Position numbers and translations under genes: made by a program. The notes beneath the pieces were generated by a model, which saw only the letters and a program-made list of their open reading frames with translations, was not told where the DNA came from and searched no databases. This document shows positions 1 to 8,464 of a stretch of 64,000 nt of DNA, in pieces; position 1 is the stretch's first letter; each line of letters starts with the position of its first letter. This stretch comes from Paraglaciecola arctica (GTDB taxonomy: Bacteria > Pseudomonadota > Gammaproteobacteria > Enterobacterales > Alteromonadaceae): assembly GCF_018861065.1 (NCBI RefSeq), contig NZ_JAHKQO010000036.1, positions 769,865 through 833,864 on the forward strand, written 5' to 3'.

Positions 1-750
1 TTGTGAGACATTGACATTGCCTTGCACTCTGCCTCGGGCACCTGCAAACAGTTCTGCATCGGCATGCACCTTTAACCCTGAATATTGCATGTCCAATTGG
101 CCCTTCATTTCCATTCCTGCTCGCGCACTAGCATCGAAACATAATGTTTTAGCCATTCCTGTTTTTGTATAGGACTTTTTGACTTGGTAATCTGCACCTT
201 TCCACAGGCTCATCTCAGTTGTAAAATGCTGTTTTTTAAGCACAACTGCGGCATCAGCAAGTAATATTTCGAGTATTGGACGAACTTTAACGGGATCAAA
301 TTGCATAAGTTCATGCATAGCCCAATGACCACCGTCATCTGGGTAGTTGGGTTCGGTAGTGCCTGCGGCTACTGCCTGCCAGTAATCAAGTAGCAAAAAT
401 TTCTCTGTGAGCACATAGTATTTCGCATCAATTAATTCCATCTTTGTGGCTTGCACAGCTGCACTTGGGGTATTGGCTGGCAGGTGACTCGTAAAGAAAC
501 TTCGATAGGTTGTTTCAAAAGTATAACGCATTCCAGCTGCTGCTTTAGGGCTGAGCTTGCCATAGACCTGCATAGCGTCTATCGCCTCTTGAATGACTTT
601 TTTGCGGGTAGATTTATAAGGTCCGCCCTTTAAAAACGATTTTTTCAATTCGGGAAAAAATTTATTTTGGCAATGGAACTGAAAATCGAAGGGGGGTTTT
701 GCCATAGCAGTATAGAACTGGTCCAGACAAGTTTTTGAGTTGAAAGACAC
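1..750 (-). CDS. Large unrecognised protein, N-terminal 250 codons (cut by window edge)
   Basis: An uninterrupted frame runs from a GTG at 748-750 to the left edge, so the gene is partial and its C-terminus lies outside the window. The GTG is preceded by an AAGGAGA-type ribosome binding site 4-6 bases upstream, which supports this start over an overlapping shorter frame. I do not recognise a named domain. There is no signal peptide. The N-terminal 170 residues look globular and mixed-charge. From about residue 205 two short units rich in Ala, Gly and alternating charged residues appear (around DASARAGMEMKG and HADAELFAGARG), as if a repeat region were beginning. It lies 213 bp downstream of clpV on the same strand. 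A T6SS cargo effector or accessory protein is an inference from position only. Confidence 0.7.
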   Translation of the reverse strand, partial: MSFNSKTCLDQFYTAMAKPPFDFQFHCQNKFFPELKKSFLKGGPYKSTRKKVIQEAIDAMQVYGKLSPKAAAGMRYTFETTYRSFFTSHLPANTPSAAVQATKMELIDAKYYVLTEKFLLLDYWQAVAAGTTEPNYPDDGGHWAMHELMQFDPVKVRPILEILLADAAVVLKKQHFTTEMSLWKGADYQVKKSYTKTGMAKTLCFDASARAGMEMKGQLDMQYSGLKVHADAELFAGARGRVQGNVNVSQ

Positions 751-912
751 GGTATTCTCCTTTTGGTATTAAGAACCAATTAAGTTTCGCCATAACAACT
801 TTTACAAACGTGACTTCATGTAAAATGAGACAATTTGGCAGAATCATATTAACAGGGCATATTTACTTTAATTTAAATGTGTGTGTACTACCTGAGTAAT
901 CTAGATTAAAGC

Positions 913-946
913 GTAACCCTCAAACAACCAAATGCTCGAGGGTTAC
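913..946 (-). terminator. Stem-loop downstream of clpV
   Basis: Arms GTAACCCTC (913-921) and GAGGGTTAC (938-946) form a perfect 9-bp inverted repeat with a 16-base loop, 18 bases past the clpV stop. Read on the minus strand the tail is GCTTTAATC, a weak U-tract, so termination may be partial. This would separate the tss operon from the large gene at the left edge. Confidence 0.5.
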
Positions 947-963
947 TTGTAGATTTTTAGCAA

Positions 964-3696
964 CTAATGACTTAACTCATAGACAAATTCATCGTCTTTA
1001 GCACTCACTTCAACCTTACTAATGGGTTGGCCTTCTAGCATATGCGTCAAGAACTTATGACTGACTTCAGGCAATAAAGTATTGGTCAGTATGGAGTCGA
1101 TCATACGTCCACCACTTTCTAATTCAGTACAACGGCTGACGACTAAGTCGACTACCGAATCGTCGTAAACAAAGTCGATACCTTGACCACTTTCAACACG
1201 ATCTTTAATTCGATCCAATTGCAATTTAGTGATGGATTTAATCATCTCATCAGACAATGGATAATAAGGAATAGTCACTATGCGACCAAGCAATGCTGCC
1301 GGGAATACTTGAAGTTGAGGCTCACGTAATGCTTTTGCGATGCCATCTGGTTCTGGCATAAGATCAGGGTCTTTACACATGTTCATAATTAGCTCACTAC
1401 CTACATTAGAAGTAAGCAAAATAAGGGTATTCTTAAAGTCGATCATTCGACCTTCTCCGTCTTCCATTACACCTTTATCGAATACTTGGAAGAAAATTTC
1501 ATGCACATCCGAATGGGCTTTTTCTACTTCATCTAACAAAACCACTGAATAAGGCTTGCGGCGCACCGCTTCAGTTAAAATACCGCCTTCACCATAACCC
1601 ACGTAACCTGGAGGTGCCCCTTTAAGGGTGGATACTGTGTGGGCTTCTTGGAACTCACTCATATTTATGGTGATGACGTTCTGTTCACCACCATACAAGG
1701 CTTCCGCTAAAGCCAATGCAGTTTCTGTTTTACCTGTACCTGACGGACCACATAACATAAACACACCTATGGGTTTGTTAGGATTATCTAACCCTGCCCT
1801 AGACGTTTGGATACGTTTAGCAATCATTTCCATACCGTGATCTTGACCTATTACCCGTTGTTTCATGACATTGGCTAAATTAAGTACAGTTTTCACTTCG
1901 TCGTTGACCATTTTACCGACTGGCACCCCGGTCCAATCGGCGACTACCGAAGCCACTGCTTGCTCGTCACAAGCTGGCAGAATTAGCGGAGTTTCACCTT
2001 GTAACTCAACAAGTTGCTGGTGTTGCTGTTCTAACGCAGCTTTTGCTTCTTTTATTGCATCTGAGTTGTCTACTAGTTCAACGGCAGTGCCATCATCATT
2101 GAGCGCTTCTTCTGCTACTTGTTGCTCTGATAATTTTTGTTCTGTAATCAAGTCACGCAGAGTTTTTCTAGCTTGTAGTACACCATCTACCACTGTTTTT
2201 TCAGATTGCCACTTTTCAGTTAATGCCTGTTCCTTCTCTCGCTCAGCAACTAAACATTCTACTATCATGTCCATACGTTTTTGATTAACCACACCAATAG
2301 CCGCTTCTTTTTCCAATAGATTTTGTTCGACTGTGAGATTCTCTATACGCTGTTTACAGTCTTCTAACTCTGCTGGTGTAGCAAATTGGCTCACTGCCAC
2401 ACGGGCGGCTGCGGTATCTAATAGACTAACGGCTTTATCAGGCAACTGACGGGCAGGTATATAACGGTGAGAAAGCTTCACAGCCGACTCAATTGCCGCA
2501 TCTAACATCTCTACTTTATGATGTTTTTCTAACATTCCCGCTATATTTCGCATCATTAATATAGCTTTTTCTTCACTTGGCTCATCCACTTTAACCACTT
2601 GGAAACGACGGGTTAATGCGGGATCTTTTTCAATGTGTTTTTTATATTCAGCCCATGTTGTAGCGCCTATAGTACGCAGCTCGCCTCGAGCCAAAGCTGG
2701 TTTTAATAGGTTGGCGGCGTCTCCGGTTCCAGCTGCACCGCCGGCTCCAACCAAAGTATGGGTTTCGTCAATAAACATGATGATAGGTGTAGTGGAAGAC
2801 TTCACTTCTTCGATAACTTGCTTGAGGCGGTTTTCGAACTCCCCTTTCATGCTCGCACCGGCTTGCAATAAACCTATGTCTAAGCAGAGCAGTTTTACCC
2901 CTTGTAAGGCTGGCGGCACATCCCCTTTGTTGATGCGGTGAGCAAAACCTTCTACTACTGCCGTTTTCCCGACACCAGCTTCGCCTGTTAGAATCGGATT
3001 ATTTTGTCTACGACGCATCAATATATCGATGAGCTGTCTTATTTCTTCATCACGACCAATAATGGGATCTAGCTCACCTTTTGCAGCTTGCTCAGTTAAA
3101 TCAGTGGTAAATTGATTTAAGGCTTCTTGTTTGCCCATAGCAGCAGGAGCCATTGCATCGCTTGAGGTACCAGGTTCTCCACCGCCCACACCCGAACCGT
3201 CTGTGGCGTTTGTATTGTCTTCACTGGAACCTGATAATATATCTACGAGTTCGTCGCCTAGCTGCTCAGTTTTAATTTTCGCAAACTCGCCAGACATGTT
3301 GAGCAAACTGTTTTTTAGTTCTCGCGTTTTTAACATACCCAGGACAACGTAGCCCATTCTGACTTTGGTGTCACCGTAAACCAAACTTCCGTAAACCCAA
3401 GCACGCTCGATTGAATCTTCGATTTGGCTAGACAGGTCGGAGATGGAACTTGCTCCTCTAGGTAAGGCATCGAGAGTATTGGTCATGTCTTTGGCTAAAA
3501 CAGATGGGTCAAGATTAAAGTGTTGGATGATTTTGTGTAAATCAGAGTCTTGGAGTTGCAAGATTTGCTGAAACCAATGTACTAGTTCAACATAAGGATT
3601 TCCCCTGAGTTTACAAAAAACCGTAGCACTCTCTACCGCTTTATAACCAATAGGGTTTAGTTTTCCAAAAAGATTGACGCGACTAATTTCAGCCAT
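964..3696 (-). CDS. clpV: T6SS sheath-recycling AAA+ ATPase ClpV/TssH
   Basis: Cytoplasmic Clp/Hsp100 unfoldase that disassembles the contracted TssB/TssC sheath for reuse. At 910 aa it matches the family. It shows a ClpN-like N-terminal domain (about residues 10-150), a Ser/Gly/Asp-rich linker (about 155-185), a first AAA module with Walker A GEAGVGKTA near residue 238 and Walker B MFIDETHTL, a coiled-coil middle domain (about 410-560) and a second AAA module with Walker A GPSGTGKTE near residue 650 and Walker B VVLLDEVEKAH. The ClpV-type N domain and the position after tssG separate it from the housekeeping ClpB. It is the last clear gene of the minus-strand tss arm. Confidence 0.97.
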   Translation of the reverse strand: MAEISRVNLFGKLNPIGYKAVESATVFCKLRGNPYVELVHWFQQILQLQDSDLHKIIQHFNLDPSVLAKDMTNTLDALPRGASSISDLSSQIEDSIERAWVYGSLVYGDTKVRMGYVVLGMLKTRELKNSLLNMSGEFAKIKTEQLGDELVDILSGSSEDNTNATDGSGVGGGEPGTSSDAMAPAAMGKQEALNQFTTDLTEQAAKGELDPIIGRDEEIRQLIDILMRRRQNNPILTGEAGVGKTAVVEGFAHRINKGDVPPALQGVKLLCLDIGLLQAGASMKGEFENRLKQVIEEVKSSTTPIIMFIDETHTLVGAGGAAGTGDAANLLKPALARGELRTIGATTWAEYKKHIEKDPALTRRFQVVKVDEPSEEKAILMMRNIAGMLEKHHKVEMLDAAIESAVKLSHRYIPARQLPDKAVSLLDTAAARVAVSQFATPAELEDCKQRIENLTVEQNLLEKEAAIGVVNQKRMDMIVECLVAEREKEQALTEKWQSEKTVVDGVLQARKTLRDLITEQKLSEQQVAEEALNDDGTAVELVDNSDAIKEAKAALEQQHQQLVELQGETPLILPACDEQAVASVVADWTGVPVGKMVNDEVKTVLNLANVMKQRVIGQDHGMEMIAKRIQTSRAGLDNPNKPIGVFMLCGPSGTGKTETALALAEALYGGEQNVITINMSEFQEAHTVSTLKGAPPGYVGYGEGGILTEAVRRKPYSVVLLDEVEKAHSDVHEIFFQVFDKGVMEDGEGRMIDFKNTLILLTSNVGSELIMNMCKDPDLMPEPDGIAKALREPQLQVFPAALLGRIVTIPYYPLSDEMIKSITKLQLDRIKDRVESGQGIDFVYDDSVVDLVVSRCTELESGGRMIDSILTNTLLPEVSHKFLTHMLEGQPISKVEVSAKDDEFVYELSH

Positions 3697-3723
3697 AGTG
3701 TTTACTCCCTTATTCCGTAGTTA

Positions 3724-4740
3724 TTAACATGCTTTGTTATAGACTAAAATGGGGTCTTGCTGCGCTAAGTGGCTAGACTTATCTTGACACCATGAATTGA
3801 TTCCGAGTTTTGCTAAGCCCAAACGACTAGGTCGAGATTGCTGAGGCTTTAATATTATGTTTATTGTAAATTCATACTCTTGTCCAACAGCCTTTTGTGT
3901 CAGTTCAACAATACTTTCAAATCGTTGTTTATTATCCAGTAAGCTTATGTAATCAGAATAATCTACAGGTCCAATGTTGATGGCAAAATTGAAGCTTCGT
4001 TGAAAGGTACGATTCCCACTTATACTGTTTACACCTAGTGCAGAGTTATTTTTACCTAATTGAGTTTGTTCACCTTCCTCTAACTGGTACCACTGCCCCT
4101 GAAACTCTGAAATTGACACCTCTAGGTGCAAATGTTCTGACAACAATTGACTCAATACTTTGCTACTGCGATTTTTATGACTAAATAGGCCTGACAAATA
4201 TTGATGCACGTTTCCGTTTTGACCGAAAGTGTCTCGGTAAACATTTGCTTCACCTGAGAAAGCATTGAGCCTTTTTTTAAAGGTATCGTTATCAGGTCTA
4301 TCGTGACTGACTGTAGGTTCTGAATCGGCCCAAGCTCGGTAGAACAAAGAGATGAATCTGTGGTTAAAGACATCTAAAAATTCAGTGAATGTTTTATCTT
4401 TAAGGCGATAATTTCTTTCAATTGCATATTCAGTCAAATGGCTCGGTAGTGGACCATTTATTCCAAGCATTCCCCAGTAACTATTTTTAAGCTTGTAATC
4501 GCCGGTTTTAGGCTCAAATCTTACCGTTGTAAAAGCTGATGAATGGAAGTGTAATAAAGCCGACTGTCCAAATCGAACACAATCTTGCTTGGGTGATACC
4601 GAATAGCCAATTCGAGCACTGAGCGGCGCGTTGGCGTCCAAGTATCTTAATAAGGGCGCGAATCCTTGTTGATAAAGTTCGTCAGGATCTTTTGTTAACT
4701 CATCTAAATAGAGCTTCGCAAGCCGATTCGAATTGGCCAT
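3724..4740 (-). CDS. tssG: T6SS baseplate protein TssG
   Basis: TssG (VasB/ImpH family) forms the baseplate wedge with TssE, TssF and TssK. The 338-aa length is typical. The family hallmark around residues 85-105, a WGMLGINGPLPSHLTEY-like stretch, is clear, followed by the DVFNHRFISLFYRAW motif. Its ATG lies inside the 3' end of tssF with a 37-bp overlap, so translation is likely coupled. It is cytoplasmic, with no signal peptide or membrane segment. Confidence 0.95.
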   Translation of the reverse strand: MANSNRLAKLYLDELTKDPDELYQQGFAPLLRYLDANAPLSARIGYSVSPKQDCVRFGQSALLHFHSSAFTTVRFEPKTGDYKLKNSYWGMLGINGPLPSHLTEYAIERNYRLKDKTFTEFLDVFNHRFISLFYRAWADSEPTVSHDRPDNDTFKKRLNAFSGEANVYRDTFGQNGNVHQYLSGLFSHKNRSSKVLSQLLSEHLHLEVSISEFQGQWYQLEEGEQTQLGKNNSALGVNSISGNRTFQRSFNFAINIGPVDYSDYISLLDNKQRFESIVELTQKAVGQEYEFTINIILKPQQSRPSRLGLAKLGINSWCQDKSSHLAQQDPILVYNKAC

Positions 4741-6575
4741 CGATAGATTTCCCCGCGATCTGATGAATTAAGGATTAGTTGAGTAAATGAATTAATACTA
4801 ACGTAATGAGCAAAAAACTGATCTAAAACCATACCTAACATAAAGGTACTGTTCCCCTCATACGCCAATTCATCAACCGTGATCTCTACGGCAACGCCGC
4901 GCCCGAAACAAATAGGGCCAGCGAAAGGTAAACGGCTAGTAATTTGACGTGTTTTAAGCCCTATAAGGCCATCAATTTGTTTAAGCTGAGCATGGTCTTT
5001 TTTGTTCATCATTAAACCAAGCAAGGTTTTGAGTTTAGTAAGTGCTGAAGTTGAGTCGTGGTCATTAATGCCCAGGAAGTTAATAGATAATTGATGAATA
5101 AGATCCCAAGAAACACTTCCTTCACTTAAAGGTGAACTGGGACGAGTAGGCTCTCCCACACAGCGAACCGACTCACAAGGGGCACCTGTTTCTATGGTAA
5201 AATCTGTTTTACTTTTGCCCAAAGGCATCATCAATGGTAAATCGCGGTTACAACATAAAGTATCTACCGATAATTGCCGTAAATTATCCGCTACCGGAGC
5301 ATTCTTAGGATCAACCAAGGAAACGTACACTTCTGTGCCTATATAACTCGATCTGTGTCCGAACTTTCTTTGATTAACATTAAGGTTTCGAGTGTTTCTA
5401 TTTATTGTATAAAAAGCGTTGTGCTTTTTATCCTGACTTTCATCGGCACCATAGAGCGGTAAAAACTCGGTGGTTGGCTCAATGCCTGAGGTAAAACCCT
5501 TAACATTAGTAATAGAGCAGACTTCAAAATCTAATGGCCGTAGTTTATCTGGCACAACGTGAAAGTCGTTAGTTATGCGAGAAACATTAATTCTTTCAGC
5601 GCGCTTAGGGAATAGGTTGATAGCAGGCGTACAATGTAGTGAAAAATTCTCCACTGACACCAAGTTTTCTAGTCGCGGTTCATTGTGGTCAAGTAATAGT
5701 ATTAATTGCAGCTTTTCTTCATTACATTCTTTGATCGTTGCTTGAAGATTATCCAAAGACAAAAATAAGTATCGATTTGCAAAAGCAAAGTATTCCTTTA
5801 GTAACCGAAATCCATCAAATTGACGATTACAATAAGGTAATAACGCATCTTCTTTTTCATAACCATGAGGGGTCACTTTTGTAGGTGTTTGTTGAGTCCT
5901 CCATACATTGCCACTGCTTTTATACAAACAACCCTGGAAGCCTTTAAAAATAGCTTCAAATAAGTAAAGTGGAAATGACTCTGTTCCACGTATATGTAAC
6001 ATCAAAGAATCTAACGACATATCAGAAAACTTCACACCAGGCGCGGCTTCTAAAGTAATCATTACGCCGCTTTTAGGCGTATAGTTGAGTGATGTCTTAG
6101 AAATGTAAGAGGTCAAATCCTGAGCGTTTATATACTCCGCTTTAGTTAGTTTTATTGGCCATAAAGTAACTTCGCTTGATGTTCGGTATTCGCACGAGGT
6201 TTGTTCTCCTTTACCCAATAAACTATGCAAAGCAGTTTGTCTGGGAATAGTCACACCTTGAGCTAAGCTTCCCTCCTCAAAATCAGGACTAAACTGCGCA
6301 ATTATCATTGATGGTGAAGGCTGCAAAAAAGTTGGGAAAAGCTGCTCGGTTAAATGCTGGGTAAATTTTGGAAAAGAAGCGTCGAGTTTTAGATGAATGC
6401 GAGCAGAGAGAAATGCAAAACCTTCAAGTAAACGTTCAACGTAAGGGTCAGAACAATCAAAACCTTCTAAACCCAAGCGCCCTGCTATTTTGGGATATTC
6501 TTTCGCAAATTCGGCACCAGTTTCTCTTATGAACTTTAATTCTTGATTGTAAAACTCTAAGAACTTGGCTTCCAT
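4704..6575 (-). CDS. tssF: T6SS baseplate protein TssF
   Basis: TssF (VasA/ImpG family) is the large wedge subunit of the T6SS baseplate. The 623-aa protein starts with the characteristic MEAKFLEFYNQELKFIRE segment, followed by EFAKEYPKIAGRLGLEG and the DPYVERLLEGFAFLSARI block. The C-terminal part contains the gp6-like FGRGVAVEITVDE and YVSINSFTQL motifs near residues 550-600. Six bases separate it from the end of tssE upstream, and it overlaps tssG downstream. Confidence 0.96.
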   Translation of the reverse strand: MEAKFLEFYNQELKFIRETGAEFAKEYPKIAGRLGLEGFDCSDPYVERLLEGFAFLSARIHLKLDASFPKFTQHLTEQLFPTFLQPSPSMIIAQFSPDFEEGSLAQGVTIPRQTALHSLLGKGEQTSCEYRTSSEVTLWPIKLTKAEYINAQDLTSYISKTSLNYTPKSGVMITLEAAPGVKFSDMSLDSLMLHIRGTESFPLYLFEAIFKGFQGCLYKSSGNVWRTQQTPTKVTPHGYEKEDALLPYCNRQFDGFRLLKEYFAFANRYLFLSLDNLQATIKECNEEKLQLILLLDHNEPRLENLVSVENFSLHCTPAINLFPKRAERINVSRITNDFHVVPDKLRPLDFEVCSITNVKGFTSGIEPTTEFLPLYGADESQDKKHNAFYTINRNTRNLNVNQRKFGHRSSYIGTEVYVSLVDPKNAPVADNLRQLSVDTLCCNRDLPLMMPLGKSKTDFTIETGAPCESVRCVGEPTRPSSPLSEGSVSWDLIHQLSINFLGINDHDSTSALTKLKTLLGLMMNKKDHAQLKQIDGLIGLKTRQITSRLPFAGPICFGRGVAVEITVDELAYEGNSTFMLGMVLDQFFAHYVSINSFTQLILNSSDRGEIYRWPIRIGLRSSI

Positions 6576-6581
6576 CTTCTA

Positions 6582-7082
6582 TTAATTCCAGTTGTTGAGC
6601 GTTACGCTTCCGTTTTCTATATCAACGTCAGTTTTTAAAAATAGCTGCAACGGCAAAGGTTGCGCCCAAAGATCACCAGAAATTTCGAAAGACAAGGTAT
6701 TACTATTCATTTCTTTTTTCGCTACCGACACTTTAATTTTTAAGGTTTTAGGAATAATGCGCGGTTCATAGTTTTTGATACTTTTAATTAATTCTCTTTC
6801 GATATGTTTAGGATTAAATATCATACTGGCATAACCCGACAAATCGATAATTCCGTAATTTAAAGTGGACTTTTCGACTTCCGGATAATCAGTGAAATCC
6901 ATATTTGCCGAAGCGGCGACACTATTTAACAGCCAAGCTAAATCTCTTTGCACCAATTCTTTTAACCGAGACACCGAAATAACCCGCTTTTCTCGAGCTT
7001 CACTGGTTTTATCAGGTTCATCATCCGATAGGCGATCAAGCAAAGAAAGCTGTAATCGCTCTTTTTGGGATAGCTCTGGCAT
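6582..7082 (-). CDS. tssE: T6SS baseplate protein TssE (gp25-like)
   Basis: TssE is the lysozyme-like gp25 homologue linking baseplate and sheath. The protein is 166 aa. The gp25 core is visible: a conserved DL.WLLNS segment near residue 50, NYGIIDLSGYA near residue 76, ERELIKSIKNYEPRI near 96, and the terminal strands around SFEISGDLW. The ATG overlaps the tagJ stop region by one base, so the two are coupled. No catalytic function is expected; the family is structural. Confidence 0.94.
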   Translation of the reverse strand: MPELSQKERLQLSLLDRLSDDEPDKTSEAREKRVISVSRLKELVQRDLAWLLNSVAASANMDFTDYPEVEKSTLNYGIIDLSGYASMIFNPKHIERELIKSIKNYEPRIIPKTLKIKVSVAKKEMNSNTLSFEISGDLWAQPLPLQLFLKTDVDIENGSVTLNNWN

Positions 7083-7870
7083 TAGTCGTGCTGAAGTTTA
7101 ATTGATGTGATATTGAGTATCGGATATTCGGCTTTGTCGGTAATAAAAACCCGTTGTCCATGACCTACATAAAAATTTTCTAAGGGCTCTTGCCAATCGC
7201 ATGTTCTGGCTAACAATTGCGCATCAGTCGTTTGCTCGGTTATAGGGTAACGCACAGGCATAAAAACGACGAGTTGTCCTTTATTTTTCAAGGTTAAATT
7301 GGCTGGACGCCATACTAAATCTCGAAGGTCCTCGACCGCTTCAAATTTGATTTCAGAAATATACTCTAGAGGTAACCAATAATATCCGCCATTGAGCATC
7401 ACTTCTATTGCAGGACCAAACCTTAAATCTCCATCACTTATCCATTCAAACGGCTCATCATCAATCGTTCCTGAAATCGCTGGAGCAAGCTCAGCGGCAC
7501 TCTGAAGCAAAGTTTGTGCTTGTTCGATATTGTTATCGCAGTATTGTTTGTAAGCCTCTATATAACTAGCTAACCAGTTTGAAGGTTCCCCAAAACAAAT
7601 GGGCTGAATATCACCAGTAAGTACTTTTTCACGCCTAAATTCACATTCAATTAGCTGTTTGTAGGTACTAACCATTGCCAATGTAGAATCTGATAAATCT
7701 TTAAGAACATCTAACTGCGTCACTGCCCGTTTCCAGTCGCGACTAATGCAAGACAGTTGAAACAAAAATATGCGCAACTGTAAATTACTTGGGTCTTTCT
7801 TTATTTCGTTGAATAGCTGGATTTTACACGAAGCCAAGTCGCCAGATTTTAATAGGCTTTCTGCGTTCAT
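7082..7870 (-). CDS. tagJ: T6SS accessory protein TagJ (ImpE/SciE family)
   Basis: TagJ proteins bind the TssB N-terminus and the ClpV N-domain in systems that carry them, notably the HSI-I type of Pseudomonas aeruginosa. This 262-aa protein has a TPR-like helical N-terminus (MNAESLLKSGDLASCKIQL through about residue 110) and the family's C-terminal beta domain with WISDGDLRFGPAIEVMLNGG, WLPLEYI and the DLVWRPANL stretch. It sits between hcp and tssE, as in HSI-I. Its distance from hcp (72 bp with a stem-loop) suggests lower expression than hcp. Confidence 0.93.
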   Translation of the reverse strand: MNAESLLKSGDLASCKIQLFNEIKKDPSNLQLRIFLFQLSCISRDWKRAVTQLDVLKDLSDSTLAMVSTYKQLIECEFRREKVLTGDIQPICFGEPSNWLASYIEAYKQYCDNNIEQAQTLLQSAAELAPAISGTIDDEPFEWISDGDLRFGPAIEVMLNGGYYWLPLEYISEIKFEAVEDLRDLVWRPANLTLKNKGQLVVFMPVRYPITEQTTDAQLLARTCDWQEPLENFYVGHGQRVFITDKAEYPILNITSIKLQHD

Positions 7871-7893
7871 TGTTAATCTTCTTATTGTTTTTT

Positions 7894-7925
7894 AGAAAAT
7901 TTGGCCACTCTTAAAGAGCGGCCAA
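7894..7925 (-). terminator. Attenuator-like stem-loop after hcp
   Basis: In the minus-strand RNA the arms UUGGCCGCUC and GAGUGGCCAA form a 10-bp stem with one G-U pair and a 5-base loop, followed by AUUUUCU. It begins 18 bases after the hcp stop and precedes tagJ. This is a good intrinsic-terminator shape inside the operon, and is probably partial read-through so that Hcp is made in excess of the baseplate genes. Confidence 0.65.
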
Positions 7926-7942
7926 CTATTACTGTAATACTA

Positions 7943-8425
7943 TTACACCACTGCATTCTCAGCGATGTTGTAAGCGAATTCAGGCTCTTTACCTTTTCCA
8001 CCTTGTGGCGTTTGTTCAGTATAAACAATTTTATACTCGCCAAAATTCAATGAAACATTTTCTGTCAGTCTATCTTCTCCACCCGAACCACCAGTGGACA
8101 CAGAAGTAACAATAATATCTTTCATTGTAATTACGATATACTCCATTTGCTCACCGCCGGCCTTACGAACGGTTAATGTACCTTCTTTGATGTGCTCTCC
8201 TAACGTACACTTTTGCATTAATACTGTGGATGCCAGATCAACATATTTAGTAATAGAAAGATCTTGAATGTTTACTTTTCCAGCACCACTACCAGAACCC
8301 ATGTGGGTCGTACCATTTTGTGACATACCCCAGCTCCAAGCTAAAACGTCTATCTCTTTCGCCTTAACCTTATCTTGGGCTTCGCCATCTATACCATCTA
8401 ACTTTAAAAACTGATCAACAGCCAT
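7943..8425 (-). CDS. hcp: T6SS tube protein Hcp (TssD)
   Basis: Hcp forms the hexameric rings of the expelled inner tube. The 160-aa protein begins MAVDQFLKLDGIDGEAQD, contains the typical VLAWSWGMSQ motif and ends in the beta-rich EYKIVYTEQ segment. It is preceded by a very strong ribosome binding site (AAAGGAGAG, about 6 bases before ATG), which fits a highly produced structural protein. A terminator-like hairpin follows it. It has no C-terminal extension, so it is not an evolved (effector-fused) Hcp. Confidence 0.97.
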   Translation of the reverse strand: MAVDQFLKLDGIDGEAQDKVKAKEIDVLAWSWGMSQNGTTHMGSGSGAGKVNIQDLSITKYVDLASTVLMQKCTLGEHIKEGTLTVRKAGGEQMEYIVITMKDIIVTSVSTGGSGGEDRLTENVSLNFGEYKIVYTEQTPQGGKGKEPEFAYNIAENAVV

Positions 8426-8464
8426 AATAACTCTCCTTTGATTTTACTATTAAGTATTTTAAAT

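Noticed and set aside
451-633. A 60-codon plus-strand open frame near the left edge
   Set aside because: It is antisense to the left-edge gene, with no ribosome binding site and no recognisable protein character.
662-847. A 61-codon minus-strand open frame upstream of the large left-edge gene
   Set aside because: It overlaps the long GTG-started frame that continues past the window edge and has a proper ribosome binding site; the short frame has no such support.
1865-2284. A 139-codon open frame antisense to clpV
   Set aside because: Ser/Thr/Cys-rich shadow of the ClpV coding sequence; the ClpV frame is fully conserved here.
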